DNA from: Macrotrachela quadricornifera
Taxonomy: Eukaryota > Rotifera > Eurotatoria > Philodinida > Philodinidae
Length of the DNA stretch: 64,000 nucleotides
Assembly (NCBI GenBank): GCA_022393335.1
Contig: JAJEKB010019083.1
Coordinates: forward strand, 134,406 to 198,405
Reading direction: 5' to 3'
The notes beneath the pieces were generated by a model that did no database searches, had not been told where the DNA came from, and saw only the letters and a program-made list of their open reading frames with translations. Within the stretch, counting starts at the first letter, position 1. Each line of letters begins with the position of its first letter. Below are positions 46,877-59,540 of this stretch, in pieces. Made by a program: the position numbers and the translations under genes.

Positions 46877-49227
46877 TTAAGAAAAATTAGTAGCAATAAG
46901 CTTTAAAATTTTCTCATTGACAGAGGGCATTGTACCAAATATAAAAAGAAATCCTTCGAAATGTATCGCTTTTGTTACTCTGAAAAAAAGACTAGAAACA
47001 TACCCTGTAAAGAGCCCAATTCTGTACCATAGTCAATGAAAAGTTCGATATCATCGCACCAACTATTATTAAGTTGAGTTTTATTGAAATGGGCATGGAA
47101 TTCAACCAGAACTTCAAGTATTTGCATAGCTTCCTGCAATTTCATGATGATGTTGGGTTTCGTTGAGCCTAATTACAAACAAGAAAATCCACAAAATAGT
47201 GATTAGTAAATCTGAACTTACTTGAGTTACGCTGACTAAGTATTTTGCCGCTGTTGCTCATCCCACTAAGTTGAATCGATACATTCTTTCCCATCCGTGC
47301 ATTCAAAACAGCTTGAGAATATGGCCACAAATGAGGATCCCAAAAATTCGATATATTGATATGTTGTACCATCACAGCTCTAATCGAATATGGTTGTAAT
47401 AAAAAGTAGCAATTATTTTTGTTCTTGTTTGACATCGTTGTGGTGATGATGCCAGCTTTCAATTGCCAGCTCTTCACAAGAGAGCTGTTGCAATCTGCTT
47501 CACCATTACTCACCAAGTTTGGATCACGTCCAAACGTTGCATTGGGTAATCTAGTGTCTTGAATTGAAAGAGCGCTTCGCAATTGTCTGTCTAGCAACTC
47601 TACGCTGATGAAGCTTGCCTTTTGCAGATTGGCATGCGAGAAGTCAAGCGAACTCAAATCATTATCGTAGAAGTGGGCATCTTTGAGATTGGCATGCCAA
47701 AACACTGACTGTGTTAAATCAGCTCTATAGAACTCAGCAATCAAGCGACGAGTTCGTACAAAATTAGTATGAGGCATTATGGTGTCCGAAAAGCTCACCG
47801 AGACTAAAAGTAGAAAATGAATTCAGTAGAAGAGATTAATAACTACATTTCGAATTACCTAATATAGCCAGTGAAAAGTTAACATTTGAAAAAACAACAT
47901 TGGAAAAATGGACGTTACGGAGAACGGCTGATGAGAAATTAACATTTTTAAGTTTAGCATCTGGAAACTTAACATCGAGAAGTTCAGCAAATGAAAAATT
48001 AACATTTTCAAGCTGGGCATGCGAAAAATCGATGTTGTTCATCTTGCTAAATGAGAAGTCAGCATTGAAAATCTTGGCAAAAAGAAAGTTAACATAGTCG
48101 AGTCGAGCAGATGAAAAGTGCACGTTGATGAGCGTAGCTATTTGGAAATTAACATCTTGCAGTTTCGCGAAAAGAAAATCAATGTATTGTAATGTGCATG
48201 ATTTAAAATCGACATTAATAAGTCGGGTGAATAAATTGTTAACATCATTGAGACGAGCACATGAAAAGTGAGTATCATCGGATCGGGCAGATGAAAAATT
48301 AACATTATTTAGTTCGCTAAAGTGAAATTTAACGTCTTCCAATGTTGCAGAAGTAAATTCGACACTTGTAAGGTTGGCAGATGAGATCGTGACATTATGG
48401 AGTATGGCGATAGAAAATTTTGTGCAATCCATTCGTGCCGATGAAAAGTTGACATCTTTTAATGTTGCAAAAGTGAATTCGACGTCTGTAAGTTCCGCAG
48501 ATAAGAACGTCATATTTTGGAGTTCACTGATAGAAAAGTTAGTATGATCAATTTGTGTGGACGAAAAGTCGATATCGTGTAATAGAGTATTGTTCAACAT
48601 GGAATTGCGCAAATAAATACCCATTAAGGATAATTTGCCAACTTTATTTAGAATCTTGAAAACGCTCTTGCTAATATTAAATATTTCTACGGTAGAAATG
48701 TCTAATGCTTCCGTGTACTCTGTATTAGTTAATTGCCCAGCTTCATAAAGAAAACGAATGGCATTTGAGCTGCGTACTGCATCAAGTTGTCGAATCGTAT
48801 TTAGTGTTTTAGCACGAGCAATGATACCTGTAATTGGATTTAATGTGAGTGAACCATTATTTTCTTTCAGTAGATCACCTGTTTCCTTAATATAAGCCAC
48901 AAGTATCTCATCTCGATATTTTTCAAGTGCCATATCTCGCTGAAGTTCATTTTGTTTATTTGCGATATCCCATTGACGTTGACTTTGATTAGTTTCGATT
49001 TGCCACTCTTGTTGTCGAAGTGATGAATCTCTCTCGCTTTGTCGAACACTTTCTTTTTCCTGATTTTCGGCACTTATGATAGTGTAAACACCAAGCACAA
49101 GAGGAAGTATGAGTGAAGCAATGATTGTAAGAACATCTTTTATTGTGAAACCAAATAATCGAGGAGATTGACGTCGTCCATTGCTTGATCTCCTTCGATT
49201 TTGTTGACTAGTCCTTTGTCTTTTCAT
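46877..49227 (-). CDS. Membrane-anchored pentapeptide-repeat protein
   Basis: Four exons: 49227-47859, 47803-47222, 47168-47004, 46977-46877; 738 residues. Start at ATG 49227 (MKRQRTSQQNRRRSS); the open frame extends further up, but only to a GTG. Order: a basic Arg-rich N-terminus, one membrane helix (VLTIIASLILPLVLGVYTII), a Gln/Glu/Lys-rich coiled coil with repeated QRQWD/KQNELQRDM, and a helical segment (ARAKTLNTIRQLDAVRS, RFLYEAGQL). Then about 40 pentapeptide repeats with the pattern A-(K/R/E)-L-x-x-V-(N/D)-F-S-(S/F), which would form a right-handed quadrilateral beta helix, and finally a non-repeat C-terminal domain with several N-x-S/T sites. The last two exons were joined by phase; exon 4 uses the second AG of ttcagag. 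Function unknown. By topology the coiled coil and helix are probably on the same side as the repeats. Similar architectures form a multigene family in bdelloids (from memory). Confidence 0.83.
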
Positions 49228-50639
49228 CGTAGTGTGGAAATGGATCGATGATGATAGAGAAAATTTTAATAATTTCAGATCCGATGTGGATAAAACGTGT
49301 TTCACTCAAACTACATACGTGATCATCGTCAAATAAAATGTTGATTACCAAGAAAATAATATTTTAATCATGCATTTTTCCTTCCATCAATATGTTAGAC
49401 ATTTATAATGAGACAAATACTTAAAAGATTTATTGCAGTCGAGTTTTCATATGAAACAGTCACAATATAAAAAAAAATAAAGCTTAGCAAATTAAATGTA
49501 GTACTAGTATTCTTATTTTCTTTGTCAACACGAATATAACTAATCCAATTCGATGTATTTATCATGATCTCGAATAAAATGAACTATGAAAATATGATGT
49601 GAGACTGACAAATATATACTTATTGCTATCAATCATTATGCAACAGTACATTTTAATTAACATACAAAGGTGATGAATATAAAAAATCTTTAACAATGGC
49701 TATGTTCTTGTCTGATATCTCAAAAAATAATTTATTTTGTATTATTTATAAAATACGTTCCTTGATAATGTATACTATTTAAGTTCAGAGTTCTTCCACA
49801 ATTTGTCATTCGCATAGTTTCCTGTTGACAGACAAAGTTTGTATTATCAAAAGACAGTTTACGCATTTTTGACGAAACATTAGATTTCACGATAAAAACC
49901 ATAATCAAGTCTCCAGTGGGCTTTGTACATGACTAGCTTTAGTAAACAATATCTTTATGAATTTGATTATTTTCAAAGCAAACAACAAGATGGATGCATT
50001 TTATTCTATGTCCTTCATCAAAAACATAGGTGATGACTGGTAAAACACGAAAAATAATCAGATAATTGGTCAGAATCTGATATCATGATTTTTTTCTTCT
50101 AATGAATATTACTTGATTAAAATTTTACTTCTCGTCTTCTATTATCTGTCTTCCAATAGAGACTTCTTTCTGTGTTGACAGGAAGCTTTGTTCATATTTC
50201 TATGTAATAGAAATAAAATTTACGCAGTTTATTGATGAAAAATAATTTACATACATATAAAAAGCAACGGAAGCAACACTGAAGCCTGACTTTGTGCGAA
50301 ATAAAATAGTATCTTTAAGTACTTTTTTCATAGTATGGCACGTTCAGAAGTATTTGCAATATATGTTTATACCTTCTGGCATCAGTGATTTACCTCACAG
50401 CACGTATGAATCCTCTTCCTGCTCCTCTGCTTCACCACTTTGTTGTCAATTAGACATATTGCCTCCCCACAACGTTTGGGCCTTTTCCATATTTATGACA
50501 TTGTTACTTGCAATATAATATTAGAGTTTGCTTATCAAGTTCTGCGTAATAAAATCAGTAATTGTGAAGCATCTTAACTGACGAAAGAACATACTTAGAC
50601 GATCAAGTCATTTAGTACTTCAGCTTTCGACAGGAAATA

Positions 50640-51045
50640 CATTTCGAGTATTTGTAAAACACGCGATGATCCACGAAGAGCCACCATCGTTCATGATGAC
50701 CGAAATAAACTAAAAAAACTTATTACATAACTATCTTTTCTAGAAAAGATGAAGGTCCCAAAACGCTCACACAACTGTTGAATAATGGATCAGGGTACTC
50801 GTAGGTCTGTGGATTTTGATAATGGAGGTAGTCATGAGATACGGTTTTCTGATTTATTTGGGTCATCAAGGTTTCATCAAAAATTTGAGATCAATAGATT
50901 AGCCTATGAGATGTAGCTGTTTGAATAAAGATTTGACTGTTGTTGGGTCATAGTGAGCGACGGTGGCTCTTCGTGGAAATGTTGGCTGCATTTTTGGGTC
51001 TTCATGAGTCATCGCATGTTTTACAAATACCCATACACTCCTATG
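50640..51045. repeat. Imperfect inverted repeat (foldback remnant)
   Basis: The left arm, atttgtaaaacacgcgatga then tccacgaagagccaccatcg (50651-50692), pairs with the right arm, cgacggtggctcttcgtgg (about 50960-50980) and tcatcgcatgttttacaaat (about 51009-51029). The right arm carries an insertion of about 30 bp. Confidence 0.7.
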
Positions 51046-51189
51046 ATAATGAAAACTTCCAAAGAATTCATGCTCTACTCCCAAGATAACCAGTTTTCCT
51101 CGTAGCACTCAAGGATCCGAACAAAACCGTTTTGCCGATGCGTGTAATGGGTCTTGCGTGTTATAGAAAAAACGAGGACAAACAGCAGA

Positions 51190-51420
51190 CTTCAAGACTA
51201 CGGGACTTCAAAAGATTTCAGCCGATTTAAAGTATAGAAACTTCAAACTTTCACAAGACTTCATTTAAATTTATGGGATTTCAGAAGACTTCGTAGACTC
51301 TTCGGTCTTCACCAAACTTCATGAGACTTCATAACGAGAGGAAAATAGGGAACTTTAAGGCTCTAAAAGACTTCATAATACTCTAAGAAACTTCATGGGA
51401 CTTTACAGCTAAAGTCTCTG
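51190..51420. repeat. Degenerate short repeats of the type agacttcatgg
   Basis: At least ten variants of (a/g)(a)acttca occur irregularly spaced in 230 bp, for example caagacttcatt, agaagacttcgt and aaacttcatgagacttcata. No coding frame is kept through them. Confidence 0.55.
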
Positions 51421-52504
51421 CTGTTTCTCCCTTGGGAAAAAATTGCTTGAAAACTGAATATCTTGGGAACAGAGCATAAATCCTTTTGAGGTTTTTCATA
51501 CCTCGCCGAGGTTAAATCTTGTCAAAGGATGAAGTATGGAATGGTTTGATTATCGAAGTATCAGAGTTTATACCATTTCTCAGCTCGAAAGAGCTGATTG
51601 TCCGATCAACTAAGTTACCTCACACCAAGGTTTTATAATACGCAGAGCTGTATAGGTAAAGTGAAGTATTTTATTGAGATCATCAATGTTATCATTCTAG
51701 TTTCAAATTAAAACCTAAATCTATCGATATTCGGAAGTCTCAAATTCCAAAACCCAAGACAGTTAATGTTGTGTCATGCCTATCGATAGTCTTAGAGGAA
51801 AAAATCCCAAAACTGGTAGGATCATGATTTCAAACTAACTACGAACCGAATAAAATAATCATTTTATTTTTATAATTACAAAATTTCTACATGAATTTGT
51901 GTAATGATTTGAGAGAATGATTGCCTATACCTCACCCTCAAATTGCAGCGTGTGTTACTCACATACCGACAATTCTGTAACTTCTTTATTGAATACAACT
52001 TATAAAGAGTGTCCCATAAATTCTGGGTCTCGACAACAAAGAGTAACCTCTATTCAATTATATCTATTTGAACGTTGAGTACTAAAGATGGTATTTTGAA
52101 TGGCATATCATTAGTTGGTATTATCGCTTTTAAAAATAATGATATAAACATAAAAAGCATGAGAATCAAAATCTCGAGATTGGCCAGTATTTTTTCAGTG
52201 AGCAAAAATAAAACATTTTATTTGATAAAATTACATATTATTCTGACAGTAAAATGATATCTTATTTAGCCAATCACCTATTGGCTTTTCACCATTGTTC
52301 ATTACTCTGGATCGCGTACTTAAAAATTTAGACAAATATCTTTTATATCCATCATAGATTTGTTTTACTCTTCGTTCGATATTTGTGGTTCATTTACAGC
52401 AATTCATGCTTATTTAAATTCTGCATATCATATCTATTGAATTCCGTTATATTAATCGTATCCAATAGAATATTAATATTTCAGTTACTTATTTTCATGA
52501 TATC

Positions 52505-52990
52505 CCATGTAACTCTGAAACGCAGACAAAACGCATCTAAACGCGTTTAGCCTGCGTTTGAACGCGTCCTATGTTTCAAAATATAATGTGTCGCGTCTAA
52601 ACGCATCCAATGGCCGCGTCTGAACGCGTTTGCAATCTGTGATATACGGAGATGCGTTTATAACGCGAAAGCATTTGGTTTATGCAACACATCAAACGCG
52701 TTTCGGAGCGTTGGTATTAAGAAAATATGTTTAGACACGTTTTAAAAACGCGTCCTGATGCGTTTGAACTGAGAAATGTGTTCAGACGCATTTTGAATAG
52801 AAACACGTTTCATCCATTTCTATAATTGAAAACGTTTTCGTATATTTCTAGTGATAAACGCGTTCAAACGCATTATACCTGTACCCAGATGCATTCAAAC
52901 GCGTTTATAGTTTCATTTTATCTCATTTCTGAAAAAGCACGAATACATTTAAATGCATTTTTCTTACCGAAACGGTCAAAAATGCGTCCA
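52505..52990. repeat. CpG-rich degenerate repeat tract of AACGCGTTT/AAACGCATTT motifs
   Basis: At least seven ACGCGT hexamers and many one-base variants (acgcat, gcgttt) lie in 485 bp of otherwise AT-rich sequence, in both orientations since the core is palindromic. An isolated further copy (tttagacgcgtttaag) is at about 53999. No stable longer period was found by eye. The ORF at 52826 is incidental. Confidence 0.7.
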
Positions 52991-53784
52991 CACACTTTTT
53001 TAGATAAAAATGACTGTGAGTTTACGAATAACTTTTGGCAACACCCGAGCAAGTTTGACAGAACTTATTAATTCGAGATAATCCCTGAAAGATTTCTGTA
53101 TAATTATGCATCTAACTACTTTATAGTTTAGAAAAATTATAGTTAATTTTTTCAAGTATTTTTACAATGATATTCAATCATTTTGTATAATGTAATAAAG
53201 TTTCCAGATAATTGATAATAATCTTAATAATAATCTTTCCAATCGAAACGATTACATTTCTTAGATTAGAAATTAGCTTTTATTACAGTATAAATTTTTA
53301 GTTCTGTTCAATTAAAAGCTTTTCTGTCAAAGATATTCCAATTGAAAAATAAAATTTTTGGACATGGAATAAAACGAAAAATAATGATTATTCACGAATA
53401 CGAATCAAACTTGAGTAGTTGATTCAAATTATTGTTTGAGAAAATAACAAGAATATTTAAAAATTCATCAAGAAAAGTGAAACTAAGAAACAGAATTATA
53501 TAATTATTGGTTTTATCAATAAAAATGTGTTCCACAAGTTTATTAAACTTTTTCTTTTCAACACAAATAATTTATTCTTCTTGAAGAACTACAATCTATT
53601 TTCATTTGTCTTATTTTCTTCAATCAAAAAGTCTATATTTTATCATTCGAAAATTGTCAGAAATATAAATTATTAACCAATATTGAAAAAATTTTATGAT
53701 ATTTTATACATTTGATTTCATTTGAAATAAGTTCTAAAAGACTGTCTTGTTAAAAGAGAAATCTAACTTATGCATAGACATACC

Positions 53785-53860
53785 AATATAGTTCATTGGT
53801 TCAAGTAAGTAGACTTCGAATCTAATGTCTTATGTTCTAGCCTCAGTGATCGCATAATCT
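53785..53860 (+). ncRNA. Possible tRNA-derived relic (pseudo-tRNA or SINE head)
   Basis: tagttcattgg fits a pol III A box and tgttctagcct a weak B box 50 bp further on. Between them tagacttcgaatcta folds into a 4-bp stem with a seven-base loop whose anticodon position would read TCG (Arg). The acceptor stem does not pair, so this is not a functional tRNA. Confidence 0.25.
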
Positions 53861-56204
53861 AAATGTATGTATAAAAGTCAAATAAATGTCGTAGACGATG
53901 TCTCGTGCAGGAGATGATCATGATGTGAAAATGATGATGACGTAGATTGAATCTGCGCGGATGCAATCAGATTTTTTTCCAAAAAAATTAAATACGTTTA
54001 GACGCGTTTAAGAGCAAAAAATTTTCACATGGGATCTAAATAGATGGAGAATATTTTAGAGAGAGGTCGCTTGAAATTAATCGATGAAAATTTCAACTGT
54101 TTTCTATTGATAATCATATTGGCCAATAATAACTAGTAACTATTACAACACATAATTTCAGTCATACTACGATAAATGACGATACATGGAAAAAAAGAAT
54201 ATTAGATGATTTCAATGTGTTAATTGCACATATTTGATTGTTTAAATAATGAGTCACATTTAAAAGAGATATATGACGTATCATCAGAACACATGTAGGC
54301 GAAAGAAAGGAAAAATATACGTATTTATTAGCTGAATATAGTTATATTTCATATTAGATTGGAAAATACAAGAGTATGTGTCAATGAAAATAAGCTATTT
54401 GTATTATTATTGATTAGATTTGTTTGAAAAAGAAGAAACTCATTATATTTATTGTTTAAATTTAACTGTCAATATCTTCCATTTTTTTCATTTAATTTGT
54501 TGTTTTTTTCTTGAAAAATCTCAAAAATAAAAATATTTAAGAGTTTATTAAACAATTTTCTCATATTATTCATTTCTAGATTGTAATAAAATAAAAATTA
54601 TGAAAAATATTTTTTAATTCGTCATAATCTATAAAAAAAAGAACAGTAATATGTGAGTCATCAAAGCATTTTCATAGAGGCAAAAAAGTAATTTTTACTA
54701 ACATTATGATTTAATTTATTTTGAATATATTATTGATCAAATTTAGAAATTATATTTCATAGTGAACTGTTAGGAGTAGCACATTTGGAAGAAGGAAGAG
54801 GTTGGGAGTGTAACATTCCATATAATTGAAATATTTATTACTCTTATGAATCGAAACGGTTGATAAACAAGTATACAGTAGAAACATTAATAACTTTTTC
54901 CTAAAAATACAGTATGAAACAGTGTTTTCTTTGAACAAATTACAAAGTAATATGAAAAACTTTTTACTTTATGAAAAAGTAACTGCCATGCAGTTACAAG
55001 TGATATAAAAAAATATCTGATGTTTCGTTTCGGGGGCATATTATAATATCTTTTGAGTCTAAAATTCTTCATGATTAAATAGATATGATGAGAGTCGTTG
55101 ACTTCGGCGGTAAAGGTTGTCAATGAACTTCTTAACTTGAATTCAATCATGCTTTAATTTTTAAAAATGACACGACTCAAGATGATAGAATTTTTCATGA
55201 AAACGGATAAAATTTTCGTTTCCAGAAATAATATTAGTTGTATAAGTGTAATCGAGTTTTACAGACTAAAAATTTAATTTTGGCAAACGTTAATTCATTG
55301 TGTTTTCTTAAAAGCATGGTTTTTGATATTAAAAGTACCAAGAAACTTATTCGAATTTTATATAAAGATGATTTTCTTTCCTACAAGCCTATCAAACGAA
55401 CTAAAGAGATTGCTCATTTCTTTTAATCCTCACTAGCCTAAAGCGTCTCTGTGCCCATTATTCTTCTTATTTTAAGACGCATGTCCTTTGTGCTACAATA
55501 TTAATTCAACTGTATTTTGCATATTTATATGCAGAAAAATACACGAAAGAGATAACTAGAAATCTACAGTTATTTTGAACAGACACTATCTCATGCAATA
55601 TCGTGTCAAACATAACTCAGGCCCATCGATACGGCCGTACTGTCATAATATTTGGCCTTGTATTAATCGGAAAGTTAACATAGGATCAGATACTGTGACA
55701 ATACAGTCGTATACGGAACTATTTTAATGGACTGACGGTCCGGATTTCTGTGTCCATTATTACGACCGTATGGCAGATCGTATCGATAGACCTGGAATGA
55801 ACTGGGAAGCATTTTATTAATTTTCTTGTCCATGCAGTTTTACCCACTGATCATTAAAATAACATTATTTTATTCGATCTCATGTCTATTTTTCGATAGT
55901 TTAATTTGATGTTATAATGATTTTCAACATGCGTTGTTATATTCTTGTTCCTATGACACGTTTTGATTCTTGCATTTCTTCTTATTAATATGTTCATCGC
56001 AACGTTGTGTCTTTTTTTCTATCTTAGTTCTGTTATTAAGAAAAAGAAGCTCGCATTATTACATATTGTAATATTAAATCGAAAATTTACATTTCTTACA
56101 AACAATGGATTCATAAATATAATTTTGTAAATAATCATAATAAACATCGTTTACAAACGCTTTTCAGCTAAAGAAAATAGTAAATCTTTGTTTTAGATTA
56201 TATA

Positions 56205-58936
56205 ATGGAGCGTTTATTTGACAAGATCACGAAAAAAACTGATACTAGTCCTAGTGACTCAGAAGAAAGACAGTCTAGTATACCTAACGTTACATGGAAA
56301 CATCTATGGCCATCAAATGAAACACACGATGCTCTCTCTCAATCTTCATTTGTTTCAATACCTAATGAAATCTTATTACGCATATTTAAATTACTTTCTG
56401 TACCAGATTTATGTAATATATCATTAGTTTGTCGATTATTTAAAATGATTGCTGATCAAGATGAAATATGGAAATTAAAATGCAATAGTAAGTTATGATT
56501 TATTTTATCTATATATTAATATGTAAAAATGATTTGAATAGCATCAACAAAATTATATTCAAAAACATTTAAACAAATTTATATGGAATGGATGCATGAA
56601 AAATGTTTACGCAATATCAAACTACAAAATCTGGTCAGAATGCATAGAACTGCATGTATTCGATGTCCACCTCCAAAATATCCTGTTCGACCGACAAGTA
56701 ATCATCAGTTTGAATCTATTGGTGGATTTAGTCAACATCCGAACTTATCATCAGATATGTAAGAAATAATTTCAATTGAATAGATTTTATTAAAAACATT
56801 TTCTTCGATTAATCTTTCATTTTAATTCATTACATATTTTCTAGACTAATGAAATAAATAAGAGAATTTTTAATCATGCAAAAATAAAAGGAGTTAATGC
56901 AGATTTAGGAGTTGCAGCATCTCTTGAGAGTGAGAGCTGTATATAAACTGAAACAATATCCTTTTAGCAATGGCTAGAAGTCAACAGGGAAAAGCCTATT
57001 GCGAAAGTCTGTACGACCAAATTTCTGTTTCCAAACATTTTTGCGACATCAACTCTATGAAAATTTTACCTTAGACTACTTTCGAACTTTTCGACATTAC
57101 TCAATGGATTCAAACTTTCGCAATATTCTATAGGACATAAGTCTCATGTATGAACAAATATTACAATTGAAATTCTGTAATTTGGTTTTCTACTAAAAAT
57201 CCAAGAAGGGATCTAAAGTTCAAGAAAATGTATGTCTTTTTTTCTGAAATGTGATCTAAAAGTAATGTTATTAGAATATAGAGTAGAAATTTGCACTCCC
57301 TCTACCACAGATCGTTAATAACAGGATCAAATGTCGCATGGTAAAAGTCATCATAGAACATCAGAGATCATGACAAACAGCCTCTTGGAATCATCATCGA
57401 AGTAAGAAACATAATATGAAGGTCATCAGATACTGTGACAGACAGATTCAGAGTACTATCAGAAGTCATGTATAATTCAAGTCTAATTAAAATACCTATA
57501 GACTATTCTTTTATTGAAGTTCTATGCTCGAAAATAAGAAATAATGTGGAAGCATATTCAGATATATGTAAAAAGACGAATTTGTAGGGAATTAGCAACA
57601 ATGGATATATCGTGTTTCACATTTTAATTGTATGACACAACTGTCTACGAGAAGTTCGAAAATGTTTAAAAATACAGTGATATATAAAGTAGACGTTGTA
57701 CTACAATATCGATAAGTTCAAATTGAAAATATATCCTAATCAAAAGAACTATACAGTACTTATCCATAAAAGTGGAATAATATTGGTTTAAAGTTGTCTG
57801 ATAAATTCAACAGAGTATCAATTGTATATAGTACTAAGATTCGAAATATCAAATTGAATGACATTTTATTTATTTATCTTTTAGAACAATAGAATTGTCA
57901 GTTGATATTGATAATACAGCTCGAGAACTTCTAAAACTCTTAGAAAAAGCATCAAAATTTAAAGAAGAATGGAAATATTCACCTATTCTTAAACAAATGA
58001 TAAGAAGATATTATAATTTTATGCAATTAAAATCATCTCAACCACAAAATATTCTCTTAATACCAACATTAGATATTGAAATTATTTGGCAAACACATTT
58101 ACTTCGACCTGAAATGTATCAAAATGATTGTATTCGTTTATTTCGACGAATTATTGATCATTCATTACTTATGAATGATATTGAAGAATTTTTCAAAGAA
58201 CAAGCATTTAAAGATACATGTCAGTTGTATGAACAACGATTTAATGAACAATATTGTCCATTACCATTAAATAATGTGAAAGATAATGTTCAACCAAATT
58301 CCTATAATGAATATTATCATTTAACTGGTAAAACTAATCCAACTTATTCATATTGGGATAAAACATATTTTCAATTTTTATCTCAATCACCTAAAGATTA
58401 TGAAAATCCATTTTCATTTACTGAAGGTGATATTATCTTAGATATGGATTGGCTAAATATGTGTAAACAATTTATATTTGAATCTTTGAAAAAACTCTTT
58501 AGTCTAAATGATTATCATTATGAGCCACAAGAAATGTATTTCAGTTCTGAAGAAATGAAACGATTAAAAAAATCCTATGAACGATTTTTATATATGGCAG
58601 CGAAATATCCATTAAAAGATGGAAATGATTTTGTACCTCCAACATATGCGGTTAGATATTTATTTATTATTAAGTAAAATAGATTTATTTATTTTTTTGT
58701 TTTAGATTGATATTATTTGGCATTCACATATGCAAGAACCACTAAATTATATAAATGATTGTATTCGTCTTGTTGGTTATGTTATTTATCATTCTCCATG
58801 GCCAATTATTGATGATGATAATATGGAAAAAACACAAAAGAAAACAGATGATATTTGGAAAGAAGAATTTCAAACTGATATAACAACAGATCATCTTTAT
58901 AAGATAATTGATCATGATGGTGATTGGAGTGATTAA
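56205..58936 (+). CDS. F-box protein with GRDP-like (DUF1399) repeats
   Basis: Four exons: 56205-56487, 56542-56758, 57885-58650, 58706-58936; 498 residues. The F-box lies at about residues 48-95 (SIPNEILLRIFKLLSVPDL, CNISLVCRLFKMIADQDEIW). A linker with RCPPPKYPVRP leads into the GRDP-like region. This has two copies of the family hallmark of a Trp-His dyad followed by proline and a DC motif: PTLDIEIIWQTHLLRPEMYQ with NDCIRLF, and PPTYAIDIIWHSHMQEP with NYINDCIRLVGYVIYHSPW. Exon phases 1, 2 and 0 agree at every junction. Intron 2 is 1126 bp, against 54-55 bp for the others, and contains no recognisable gene. The architecture suggests an SCF adaptor whose GRDP part contacts the substrate (inference). 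ttgttttag ends 8 bp before the ATG and could be a trans-splice acceptor. Confidence 0.85.
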
Positions 58937-59286
58937 CATATTATTTTAATCTAAGCATCTGTTATTTATTAACTAACAATATATTTTCTATTTTATATGA
59001 ATCTTTCGATACAATTTTAATAACACTTATTCATCTATTATACAAAACAGAATTGACATTGAAATTTATTTTATATATATTCAAGATTTTTCTTTTCCAA
59101 ATAGAATCTCTAAAGAAATAAATTAATTTACATGAAATTTACTCGAAATAACATACAAAATTAAGATTTTGTCATACTAAATTTTATTCTAGATTATTTA
59201 ATAGTTAAGAAAATGTCGATTTCGATTATAAATTGAGAGAGAACTATTCTGAAGCAAGCTGTCAATTGACGAAAATTTGACCTGCA

Positions 59287-59540
59287 TGATTTTTCAAAAC
59301 TGGAAATATTAAATAAAATAAAGTCTGAAAAATATCAGAGATTCCTTCTTTGAGAAATAAAAATTAAAAAAAGTCAAAGGCTAGATTCGATGGCCAACAT
59401 TCTGCAATTCAATTGAGTATTTGATCATTTCCGTTCAGACACATATTTCTTAGAACGCTTTCCATGAGGGTATCCACCCGAGTACTGTTATACGTATCTA
59501 AAAATACTCTAAAGGTACTTTAATACCCGTCAAATTCCTC
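59287..59540 (+). repeat. Dispersed repeat copy B
   Basis: Diverged copy, same orientation, of the sequence at 33497-33733; shared landmarks include caattgagtatttgatcatt and gttatacgtatctaaaaata. Confidence 0.7.

Larger units (their letters stand above)
49228..56204. other. Large gene-free region
   Basis: Seven kilobases without a supported gene. It contains an inverted repeat (50640-51045), an agacttca-rich simple region (51190-51420), an ACGCGT-rich tract (52505-52990) and a tRNA-like relic (about 53785-53860). The longest ORFs (50294-50518, 52826-53071, 54887-55150) resemble nothing. Confidence 0.6.
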
